Assembly (NCBI GenBank): GCA_951802115.1
Contig: CATOPL010000025.1
Span: 1-41,809 of the forward strand
Direction: 5' to 3'
Source: an uncultured Lachnospiraceae bacterium
GTDB taxonomy: Bacteria; Bacillota; Clostridia; Lachnospirales; Lachnospiraceae
Length of the DNA stretch: 41,809 bases
Part shown: positions 24,975-31,728 of the stretch, one piece after another
How the letters are laid out: the number at the start of each line of letters is the position of its first letter
Numbering within the stretch: position 1 is the first letter of the stretch
The notes under the pieces: model-generated
Told to the model about the DNA's origin: nothing
The model's database searches: none
Seen by the model: only the letters and a program-made list of their open reading frames with translations
Made by a program: the position numbers and the translations under genes

Positions 24975-25631
24975 CTATTGCTTGTTCTTTTGATAGATCG
25001 ATGTCAGCTCTTGCAGTCTTTCTAATATTTCGCAGTCTACTATATCCAGGTCAAAGCCCTGCATCATCTGCCTGAACACCATAAACTTACAGCAGGATTC
25101 CTCTTCAGAACTGTCAAATATCATTGGGTTCATCCAGACATTTGCCGTAAGCAAAATCAGTTCTGCCAACTGCTCCGGGTAATCCGTTTTGATTGATCCG
25201 TCCGCGATACCCTGCTTAATAATCGGCAAAATATAGTTTGGCGCCGCGTTTTCCATAGTATCATGCAAGAGACTGAAAAGAAGTTTCGGATTATTGTGAA
25301 AATCCGGAGCCACTGTAAAAATATCATTCTGTACCGGCCGGCTGATGGATTCTCTGAAAATTGTTTTTAGCTTCTCTTTTCCACTGAGGTCAGAACGGTC
25401 ACGAATGGCTGCAAGCATCTGATTAGATTCGGCTGTCATCCGGTCTGTAACAGCAACTAAAATATCCTCCTTTGACTTAAAATGATGATAGATAGCGCCT
25501 TTGCTGAGACCGCCTAAATTATTTATAATATCCTGAATGGAAGTATGTTCATACCCCTTTTCCATAAATAAGCGAAAAGCAACATCTAATATTAAATTAA
25601 CGGTTTCTTCCGGATGCTTATTTCTTGCCAT
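24975..25631 (-). CDS. TetR-family transcriptional regulator
   Basis: 218 residues; GAGGAA before the ATG. The N-terminal helix-turn-helix is typical: ILDVAFRLFMEKGYEHTSIQDI, then GLSKGAIYHHFKSKEDIL. The C-terminal part (about 60-218) is a helical ligand domain with an odd Cys-Cys pair (EEESCCKFM). Two matching palindromes lie in its own promoter, so it is expected to repress itself and the MFS pump and to release on binding a drug-like ligand. Confidence 0.92.
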   Translation of the reverse strand: MARNKHPEETVNLILDVAFRLFMEKGYEHTSIQDIINNLGGLSKGAIYHHFKSKEDILVAVTDRMTAESNQMLAAIRDRSDLSGKEKLKTIFRESISRPVQNDIFTVAPDFHNNPKLLFSLLHDTMENAAPNYILPIIKQGIADGSIKTDYPEQLAELILLTANVWMNPMIFDSSEEESCCKFMVFRQMMQGFDLDIVDCEILERLQELTSIYQKNKQ

Positions 25632-25648
25632 ATTTCCTCAACTCCTTA

Positions 25649-25699
25649 ACATACCTTCGGTATGTGTCTATCATATCATACTGCTGGTATGTTTGTCAA
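25649..25699 (-). promoter_or_regulatory. tetR promoter with two operators
   Basis: Minus-strand TTGACA (25699-25694), 18-base spacer, TATGAT (25675-25670). Operator 1, CATACT-GCT-GGTATG (25677-25691), fills the spacer. Operator 2, CATACC-TTC-GGTATG (25650-25664), covers the predicted start site. Both share the form CATACY-N3-GGTATG and are 27 bases apart centre to centre. This is direct evidence for autorepression geometry. Confidence 0.82.
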
Positions 25700-25740
25700 G
25701 CGACAGGAAGGAACTGTAAATATCATCGACTTGCGTTCAT

Positions 25741-26640
25741 TTACAGATGATGAACACTTTTCCTGTACTGCAGCAATTCTTCCTCGCTGACGTTTTCTAT
25801 GATCTGGTCGAGAAATGACAGCAGCTTTTTCTTGTCTTTTGGCAGCTGTCCATGAAATTGGTACGCGTTGGAAGCTCCCATTGCCGCAAAAATTGTTGGT
25901 ATCTGCAAATTTTCTATAAGTGTCCGTATTTCTTTGTATTTTTCAAGTTCGCTTTCCTCCTGCCAGTTTCCGTGCTGTATTTCTGTATAAAGTTCAGAAT
26001 CGGGATAAATCGTAAGCATATTTGCTCCAATGAGCACAGGGTGTGTCTGATTGCACAGCTCAGCTGTTAATTTTGCCCCCATTTCTCCACGTCCTGCCCC
26101 GGAAATGCTTACCAGATAAAAGAAATTGTAATGAATTCCTGCCGCATCCAGCCTGTGGCATTGTTCATAAATGTCCGCCGAAGTATATCCTTTGTTCATA
26201 AACCGCAGAGCTTCGTCGTCGCCCGTTTCCATTCCTATGGTCAGACCGTCATATCCCAAACCCCGCAGTCCGGCAAGCTGTTCACTGGTTTTAGAAGTAA
26301 CATCTGTAATCCTTGCAAACGAGCCGATCGATTTTACTGACGGGAGATATTTGTGAATCAGCTCTGCTATCACGGCTAATTTGTTATAGGACAAAACAAA
26401 AGGATTGGCCCCTGTCAGAAATACACGACGGATACATTTGCTATTTAGGGCTTTGAATGTTCTTCTGGCTTCCCGTAAGTCAGATTCCATATGTTCCACA
26501 GGCGACATTCTGAATTTGAACGGTAAATCATGATACAACGTACAAAATTTACATTTGTGATGACTGCAGCCGACCGTTGTCTCTAATAAAAGTGATGTCG
26601 CTTCATAAGGTGGTCTCCAAATAGTTCCTGTGTAATGCAT
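25741..26640 (-). CDS. Radical SAM protein with CX4CX2C cluster motif
   Basis: 299 residues from the ATG at 26640 (AAAGGAGAGG upstream); the longer frame runs into the promoter. The cluster motif is Cys25, Cys30 and Cys33 (GCSHHKCKFC), a CX4CX2C spacing in place of the usual CX3CX2C. FLTGANPFVLSYNKL, GLTIGMETGDDEALRFMNKG (SAM/ribose region) and FFYLVSISGAGRGE follow, typical of B12-independent HemN/Elp3-like radical SAM proteins. The substrate is unknown. It is divergent from an HxlR regulator, with an operator between them, so it may be redox- or aldehyde-responsive. Confidence 0.85.
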   Translation of the reverse strand: MHYTGTIWRPPYEATSLLLETTVGCSHHKCKFCTLYHDLPFKFRMSPVEHMESDLREARRTFKALNSKCIRRVFLTGANPFVLSYNKLAVIAELIHKYLPSVKSIGSFARITDVTSKTSEQLAGLRGLGYDGLTIGMETGDDEALRFMNKGYTSADIYEQCHRLDAAGIHYNFFYLVSISGAGRGEMGAKLTAELCNQTHPVLIGANMLTIYPDSELYTEIQHGNWQEESELEKYKEIRTLIENLQIPTIFAAMGASNAYQFHGQLPKDKKKLLSFLDQIIENVSEEELLQYRKSVHHL

Positions 26641-26721
26641 AAATACCTCTCCTTTACCTGCTTCTGCACTGCTTCCTGCAGATTTGGATATATCCGCAGG
26701 GTGTTTTTGTAACTGATACCA

Positions 26722-26749
26722 ATTATACTTTTGTACATTGTTTTTGCAA
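26722..26749 (-). promoter_or_regulatory. Promoter of the radical SAM gene
   Basis: Minus-strand TTGCAA (26749-26744), 16 bases, TATAAT (26727-26722). Its -35 touches the palindrome AAGTACTGTACTT (26748-26760). Confidence 0.65.
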
Positions 26750-26788
26750 GTACTGTACTTTTTTATAGTACATGTATATAAAAAGTAC
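26748..26788. promoter_or_regulatory. HxlR-type operator region
   Basis: A perfect palindrome, AAGTAC-T-GTACTT (26748-26760), overlaps a larger imperfect one: GTACTTTTTTATA (26755-26767) against TATATAAAAAGTAC (26775-26788). The larger arms resemble those of the operator at 28035-28065. It lies between the two divergent promoters. Confidence 0.65.
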
Positions 26789-26789
26789 A

Positions 26790-26818
26790 TTGATGTTTAA
26801 GAAAAGGTTTGTTATACT
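26790..26818 (+). promoter_or_regulatory. Promoter of the first HxlR gene
   Basis: TTGATG (26790-26795), 17 bases, TATACT (26813-26818), immediately beside the operator. Confidence 0.6.
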
Positions 26819-26966
26819 GTTTTAAAAGCGATGAAGCAGTGATCATAGCTGCAGTTTTTGTGAACCTTGTTGGTAATATCCGGGCCATGACGATAAAGTG
26901 ACTTATTAATCAATAGACAGAGAGTAGATGAGCCGGCATTATGGAAAAAGAATAAGAGCGGATGGA

Positions 26967-27296
26967 ATGAAAAAAAGTACATTGTCAGTCGAGCGCTGCA
27001 AGACTGTTTCTACCATACAAAAAATTTTAGGCGGGAAATGGAAAATTGAAATTATTTATTATATTGCCTTTCGGGATATACATCGCTTTGGAGAGCTGCG
27101 CAGACAGATCGGTGATATAACAGAATCCAGTCTGACAAAACAGCTGCGGGAATTAGAAGCAGACGGTTTCATTACCCGTTATGATTACAAAGAAGTTCCT
27201 CCCCATGTGGAATATAATCTGACTGATTTAGGAAAAAGCTTTATTCCTGTTTTTGAACATATGAAACAATGGGGAGAGGAGAATCTAAACATATAA
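26967..27296 (+). CDS. HxlR-family transcriptional regulator
   Basis: 109 residues from the ATG at 26967; an upstream ATG at 26928 is possible, but the shorter form places the conserved Cys at residue 11, as in the second HxlR of this window. Family marks are the Cys near the N-terminus, ILGGKWKIEIIYYIA, RFGELRRQIGDITESSLTKQLRELEADGFITR and PPHVEYNLTDLGKSF. HxlR proteins are winged-helix dimers that often sense aldehydes or electrophiles through that Cys. The divergent radical SAM gene is the likely target. Confidence 0.9.
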   Translation: MKKSTLSVERCKTVSTIQKILGGKWKIEIIYYIAFRDIHRFGELRRQIGDITESSLTKQLRELEADGFITRYDYKEVPPHVEYNLTDLGKSFIPVFEHMKQWGEENLNI

Positions 27297-27309
27297 TCTT
27301 TTTCTTAAA

Positions 27310-27345
27310 ACAGAGCCAACGGGACAACGCTGGCTCTGTCTTTTG
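27310..27345. terminator. Bidirectional terminator between HxlR and nitroreductase
   Basis: ACAGAGCCA (27310-27318) pairs with TGGCTCTGT (27331-27339). CTTTTGG follows on the plus strand, and TTTTAAG on the minus strand. It serves the convergent HxlR and nitroreductase genes. Confidence 0.75.
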
Positions 27346-27432
27346 GTTAAAGACCAATATCCTGTGAAAATCGCTCCGAATAGATTGCGCAGAGAATGAT
27401 AGAATCTTTCATTCTGATTTGTCGCAATTTAT

Positions 27433-27951
27433 TTACAGCGTTTCATAGTGGACCAGTTCATTGAAAGGAATACGCTGTGCAGTATGGCGCTCTGGATCGG
27501 CAGGCTTGCCATCAGCATATCCGATTGCCAGAATATTGACCGGTTCAAGAGTATCCGGAAGCTGAAATTCTTTTCTGATAACATCGGGCCTGAAATAGCA
27601 AATCCATACAGAACCTAATCCCAATTCAGTGGCTTCCATCATCATGTGATCTGTAAGAATAGACGCGTCTATATCGACTGTCTTTTTGTTATCAAAGGGG
27701 CGGGTCCATGCTTTGGCATGGTCGGAACAAACAATGATTGCCAGAGGCGCTCCATAAAGGTTTGCCGCTTTTCCGATTTTGCTCAGTCCTTTATCTTCCT
27801 GTACGACAATAAGACGCACAGGCTGAAAGTTAGCCGCCGTAGGCGCTGCGTGAGCGGCTGACAAAATTTTTTCCAGTTTTTCCGGCTCTACCTTCTGGTT
27901 CCGGTAACTACGGACAGAATAACGTGATCTTGCAGTTTCTAAAAAGTTCAT
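27433..27951 (-). CDS. Nitroreductase-family flavoprotein
   Basis: 172 residues, AGGAGG before the ATG. The N-terminal FMN-binding pattern is typical (ARSRYSVRSYRNQKVEPEKLEKIL, AAHAAPTAANFQPVRLIVV). The C-terminal half has MMMEATELGLGSVWICYF and LAIGYADGKPADPERH. Such enzymes use NAD(P)H to reduce nitro compounds, quinones or disulfide-like substrates; the true substrate is unknown. It is divergent from the second HxlR gene, whose operator lies just upstream of its -35 box. Confidence 0.92.
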   Translation of the reverse strand: MNFLETARSRYSVRSYRNQKVEPEKLEKILSAAHAAPTAANFQPVRLIVVQEDKGLSKIGKAANLYGAPLAIIVCSDHAKAWTRPFDNKKTVDIDASILTDHMMMEATELGLGSVWICYFRPDVIRKEFQLPDTLEPVNILAIGYADGKPADPERHTAQRIPFNELVHYETL

Positions 27952-28001
27952 AAGCGTTCCTCCTGTTAGTAAAGTTGATTTTCAGGTTTTTCTGTACTAT
28001 A

Positions 28002-28029
28002 ATTATATCGCAAACATAATAAAAGACAA
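28002..28029 (-). promoter_or_regulatory. Promoter of the nitroreductase gene
   Basis: Minus-strand TTGTCT (28029-28024), 16 bases, TATAAT (28007-28002). The large palindrome ends 6 bases upstream of the -35. Confidence 0.65.
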
Positions 28030-28034
28030 GAATG

Positions 28035-28065
28035 TACTTTTTAGATATATACTATCTAAAAAGTA
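28035..28065. promoter_or_regulatory. Perfect 13-base inverted repeat, HxlR operator
   Basis: TACTTTTTAGATA (28035-28047), TATAC spacer, TATCTAAAAAGTA (28053-28065). The arms match without error. A TATACT at 28048-28053 inside it could be the -10 of the HxlR gene. It sits between the two divergent genes, 16 bases before the HxlR start. Confidence 0.8.
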
Positions 28066-28081
28066 AGTTAGGAGAAATTCT

Positions 28082-28429
28082 GTGAGTGTAAATTGTAAAA
28101 ATAGTTATAACTGTCCTGTAGAAGCTGCGATTGACTTGATAGGCGGGAAATACAAATCCGTTATTTTGTGGCATCTCATGGGTAAAACTTTACGATACAG
28201 TGAACTGCATAAATTAGTTCCCAAAGCAACTGATAAAATGCTGGCGGGACAGCTGAGAGAACTTGAAAAGGATGGACTGATAAACAGAAAAGTCTATGCT
28301 GTCGTTCCTCCCAAAACAGAGTATTCGTTAACAGATTTCGGCAATACGCTGGCTCCTATCTTAGATGCCATGTGCGACTGGGGCGCAGTTTATTTAGAAG
28401 AGGCGGCCTCTTCTTCTCATTTCTCATAA
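28082..28429 (+). CDS. HxlR-family transcriptional regulator (second copy)
   Basis: 115 residues, GTG start with TAGGAGA upstream. It has Cys11, LIGGKYKSVILWHLMGKTLRYSELHKLVP, MLAGQLRELEKDGLINRK and PPKTEYSLTDFG. It is divergent from the nitroreductase with a perfect palindrome between, so it probably controls both genes in response to redox or electrophile stress. Its protein and operator resemble those of the HxlR unit 1.1 kb away. Confidence 0.92.
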   Translation: MSVNCKNSYNCPVEAAIDLIGGKYKSVILWHLMGKTLRYSELHKLVPKATDKMLAGQLRELEKDGLINRKVYAVVPPKTEYSLTDFGNTLAPILDAMCDWGAVYLEEAASSSHFS

Positions 28430-28564
28430 TCCGTGCAAGGAATATGAACTTTTATTTTGTTTGCCTGCTTTCCCAGCTGCACAGGCCGAGAAGCCTTGGC
28501 ACAGCGTGAGTGCGCCGGTGCTTTCCGACCTGTATACTCGAATGAAAGGAATAAAAGACTGAAG

Positions 28565-29515
28565 ATGAAACAGAAGAATATTTTTTGTGTACTGCTCTTA
28601 ATGGTCACGCTGATTCTTTCCGCCTGCACGGACGGCTTGGCGGATATAACGGAAACCATGATATCATCGCAGGAGATTTCTGCCGGTGATGCGAAGGATC
28701 AAGAGAGGGTCTTGCTACAGGATTCTGAAAATGATCAAAAATTCCGATATGAAGATATCCCGCCATACGAGGGGATCGAAAGTATTGATGTGAATCATGG
28801 AATTCCGTTTTTTACTGCAGAAGAACTTACAACGGATGTTTTTGAAGAATACAGCGATCTGGATGAACTGGGACGCTGCGGCGTGGCATTTGCCAATATA
28901 TGCCGGGAGCTGATGCCCACAGAAGAGCGGGGAAATATCAGCAGCATAAAGCCCAGTGGGTGGCATTCAGTGAGATATGATGTGATTGCTGAACAGTATC
29001 TTTATAACCGCTGTCATTTGATTGGATACCAGCTTGCCGGTGAAAATGCGAACGATAAAAATTTGATTACAGGGACCAGATATCTGAATATAGAAGGGAT
29101 GCTGCCGTGGGAAAATCTGGTGGCAGAATATGCAGAGGAGACAGGAAATCATGTACTGTACCGTGTTACGCCCTGTTTTGAAGGAAATCATCTGGTTGCT
29201 TCCGGGGTGCTGATGGAAGCTTACTCTGTGGAAGACGAAGGAGCGGGAATCTGTTTTAATGTATATTGTTATAATGTACAGCCAGGCGTAATTATTGATT
29301 ATGCGACAGGAGAGAGCAGCCTGGATGAATCCTGGGTACCGGCGGAGAATCGGCAGGAATATGATTATGTCCTTAATATCAATACCAGAAAATTTCATGA
29401 TCCGTCCTGCGCAAGTGTTGAGGATATGAATGATAAAAACAGAGATTATTTTACCGGTGATCGTGAAAAACTTATCGATGATGGCTACAGTCCATGCAGC
29501 CGCTGCAATCCATAA
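28565..29515 (+). CDS. Secreted lipoprotein DNA/RNA nuclease (EndA/NucA-like) with Ada-like C-terminal domain
   Basis: 316 residues from the ATG at 28565, which gives a clean lipoprotein signal ending LILSAC (Cys21). The nuclease domain (about 125-265) carries the beta-beta-alpha-metal signature YNRCHLIGYQLAGENANDKN with NLITGTRYLN, close to streptococcal EndA. The C-terminal 50 residues (YVLNINTRKFHDPSC ... GYSPCSRCNP) match the small Cys-rich fold of the Ada metal-binding type. It probably degrades extracellular DNA at the cell surface. A longer frame from 28457 has no signal peptide at its start and is less likely. Confidence 0.88.
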   Translation: MKQKNIFCVLLLMVTLILSACTDGLADITETMISSQEISAGDAKDQERVLLQDSENDQKFRYEDIPPYEGIESIDVNHGIPFFTAEELTTDVFEEYSDLDELGRCGVAFANICRELMPTEERGNISSIKPSGWHSVRYDVIAEQYLYNRCHLIGYQLAGENANDKNLITGTRYLNIEGMLPWENLVAEYAEETGNHVLYRVTPCFEGNHLVASGVLMEAYSVEDEGAGICFNVYCYNVQPGVIIDYATGESSLDESWVPAENRQEYDYVLNINTRKFHDPSCASVEDMNDKNRDYFTGDREKLIDDGYSPCSRCNP

Positions 29516-29520
29516 AACGA

Positions 29521-29563
29521 AAAAACAAATGGAAATTCTGATTCAGAATTTCCATTTGTTTTT
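29521..29563. terminator. Perfect bidirectional terminator
   Basis: A 20-base arm (29521-29540), ATT loop, and its exact complement (29544-29563). One end has A5, the other T5, so it works in both directions. It lies 6 bases after the nuclease stop and contains the stop codon of the convergent carboxypeptidase gene. Confidence 0.92.
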
Positions 29564-31075
29564 CCGGCGTTTCCAGCTTTTGTAATGTTTTCGATTCTGG
29601 CTCCCGAAAGAGTGTTTCTTTTCTCTCCAATTCTTCCATCTTTTGACAGGATTCAGTTCTATGTCGCGACTTTTCGCAATCTTCCATATCAGAAGAACAG
29701 CAGTTAACGATAACAGAACCGCGCAGACGGCAATTCCGGCGATGCGCAGATTGATTCTGATCAGGCGTATATCCGTGTCGGAGGGGGAGTTTGCTGAAGA
29801 TTCAGAGTCCGAAAGAGTCTGTTCTTCGTCTTCTGTTTTCTGAAAATCAAATTCCTGAATCTCACTGTCCGACAGCGTCAGATTGACAGAACCGACAGAC
29901 TGCCCTGCATAAGTGTAATTTAATGTGGCGATGATACCGGAGTCATCCGCGTCCTGAAATTCAAGCTGTGCAGCAGCATCAGTGAAATCAGTATTCACAG
30001 GAAGAACCACATATCCTTCATGATCCATTTCAATCAGGGGGGCGGAAGTGCCGAAGACGGAATCGCCGGTATCAAACAATTCGCCCTGACCGATAGCAAA
30101 ATTCTTTTCATTTTCGGAAATATTCAGCTTTTGAAAATTCTCACTGGCATAATTCAGAAGATTGGCGGTGTCTGTGTACATGGGCACTCCGCGTTCGCTG
30201 GTGCCCTGTGTTTTCATGGTAATGACAACCAGATCCATACCGTTTCTGGTGGCACAGGTGACCAGTGTGTTCAGCGCGACGGTCGTATAGCCTGTTTTGC
30301 CGGCGAATACAGTGTTATCCAGAAAACGTGAAGTCTTATAACCGGAAATCATATAATGATGGTTGTTCATTAAAAGTTCTTCGCTTTTTTTATTAGTAGC
30401 GCGAAGTACATAGCGTGAAGTGCTGCTGATCTGGCGAAATTTTTCATATTTAATGGCCTCTCTTGTGATCAGCGCCATATCGTGAGGACAAGTGTAGTGC
30501 TCTTCGTCCGGAAGTCCGTGAGCATTCACAAAATGAGTGTTGGTACAGCCCAGCTCAGCGGCCCGCTTGTTCATCAGATCGGCAAATTCTTCCACAGAGC
30601 CGGAAATCTGTTCCGCGATAGCATTGGAACATTCGTTGGCAGACTCCAGCATGATAGCATAGAGACATTCTTCAACGGTCAGAATCTCTCCCTCATCTCT
30701 GGCAATATGGCTGCTGGCATAATCAATAGAATATACAGCATTGTGAGAGAAGGTGACTTCTTCGTCCATATCCAAATTTTCCAGAGCCAGAAGTACAGTC
30801 ATGACTTTGGTAATACTTGCGGGATACAGCTGCTGGTCAATGTTTTTGCTGTAGAGAATGGTTCCGGTTCCGGCTTCCATGACTATGGCGGATTCTGCAT
30901 AGACCTGTGGTCCTGCAGGCCAGTTTTCCCAGGAATTAGACTGAATCTCCATATTATAACGTACTTCGGATTCGACAGCGGGGTCTTCCGCTGCGGAAAC
31001 AGAGGGCGAAAAGGCCACAGAAAAACAAAGTACGGATAACAGTACCATTTTTTTATATTTATTAATTCGATTCAT
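29543..31075 (-). CDS. D-alanyl-D-alanine carboxypeptidase (peptidase S11, DacF class)
   Basis: 510 residues from the ATG at 31075 (GAGGT upstream). A signal peptide ends near residue 28 (VSA-AED). Catalytic motifs are S87-I-T-K90, S145-A-N147 and K260-T-G262. A beta-rich domain (about 300-410) follows. The C-terminus has a membrane segment (about 440-465) and then an extended basic, Trp/Lys-rich tail of about 45 residues, in place of the usual amphipathic anchor. It trims the terminal D-Ala of peptidoglycan stems outside the membrane. The stop lies inside a shared terminator. Confidence 0.92.
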   Translation of the reverse strand: MNRINKYKKMVLLSVLCFSVAFSPSVSAAEDPAVESEVRYNMEIQSNSWENWPAGPQVYAESAIVMEAGTGTILYSKNIDQQLYPASITKVMTVLLALENLDMDEEVTFSHNAVYSIDYASSHIARDEGEILTVEECLYAIMLESANECSNAIAEQISGSVEEFADLMNKRAAELGCTNTHFVNAHGLPDEEHYTCPHDMALITREAIKYEKFRQISSTSRYVLRATNKKSEELLMNNHHYMISGYKTSRFLDNTVFAGKTGYTTVALNTLVTCATRNGMDLVVITMKTQGTSERGVPMYTDTANLLNYASENFQKLNISENEKNFAIGQGELFDTGDSVFGTSAPLIEMDHEGYVVLPVNTDFTDAAAQLEFQDADDSGIIATLNYTYAGQSVGSVNLTLSDSEIQEFDFQKTEDEEQTLSDSESSANSPSDTDIRLIRINLRIAGIAVCAVLLSLTAVLLIWKIAKSRDIELNPVKRWKNWREKKHSFGSQNRKHYKSWKRRKNKWKF

Positions 31076-31103
31076 TTTTACCTCTATTCTAAAATACAGC
31101 ATC

Positions 31104-31129
31104 TACAGCGCTGCTTTATAAGCGCTGTA
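31104..31129. repeat. Perfect 9-base inverted repeat upstream of the carboxypeptidase
   Basis: TACAGCGCT (31104-31112), 8-base spacer, AGCGCTGTA (31121-31129), 29 bases before the start codon on the minus strand. The spacer holds a TATAAA on the minus strand. It could be an operator or a leader hairpin. Confidence 0.5.
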
Positions 31130-31298
31130 ATCTCATATCATCGGTATAAAATACAAGAAATTACAGGATTTTACAGATCCATTTAAGATTATAGTTTATT
31201 TGGAAAACCGGTGCAAGGCCATAGAAAAAAATTTAATAATCTGTTTACAAAGTGTGATGCTCCGGTTTTCTGTCCGGTCGGGCCGTGTCAGAAAAGCC

Positions 31299-31328
31299 TT
31301 GACAGATGAGCGTTTTTGACTTTATAAT
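31299..31328 (+). promoter_or_regulatory. Promoter of the ileS T-box transcript
   Basis: TTGACA (31299-31304), 18 bases, TATAAT (31323-31328). Both boxes match consensus. Predicted start is near 31335. Confidence 0.85.
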
Positions 31329-31339
31329 GGCTTTTGTAA

Positions 31340-31592
31340 ATAAGAAGAAAAGCTGTGACGAAGACAGTAGGGATTTTTGGAAATTGACAGCGAGCCGGAG
31401 GCGGTGGAAGTCCGGTAAGAGTACAGGATCCTGAATATCACTTCTGAGCTGCAGGCTGAAAGTGTATGCGAGTAGGCACTGACGTGATCCCTACGTTACA
31501 GGGGACGCATATGCTGGTATGTTGTAAGAGGTGGTTGATTTGAGCGCGTTAATTGTGGCTCCGTCCTGTTACAGGACGGAGCCTTTTTTGAC
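31340..31592 (+). ncRNA. Ile-specific T-box leader upstream of ileS
   Basis: Stem I begins with AAGAAGAAAAGCTG and AGACAGTAGGG (AGTA element). The specifier region GAAT-ATC-ACTTCTGAGC has ATC (Ile) at 31437-31439. The T-box region is AAGAGGTGGTTGATTTGAGCGCG (31526-31548); TGGT fits a tRNA ending ACCA, as tRNA-Ile does. The usual ACCGCG after TGGN is replaced by a longer TGATTTGAGCGCG. A strong terminator follows at 31557. The gap from 31593 to 31728 holds no gene. Confidence 0.88.
31557..31589 (+). terminator. T-box terminator
   Basis: GGCTCCGTCCTG (31557-31568), TTA loop, CAGGACGGAGCC (31572-31583), then T6. Twelve perfect pairs. It lies 139 bases before ileS. Confidence 0.93.
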
Positions 31593-31728
31593 AGCGGCGG
31601 GGCTTTAAAACAGCATCTACCCGTGCGGCGCGGGGAAGAATTTCATGCCACGAATGGGGAATGAAAATCTTCCAGATAAAGGAGTGCCGTCCGGGAGGAT
31701 GCGGAACTATAATAGGAGGTTATGAAGC

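Noticed and set aside
30482..31039. 185-codon plus-strand frame opposite the carboxypeptidase
   Set aside because: Antisense to an intact S11 peptidase with all catalytic motifs; no independent evidence.
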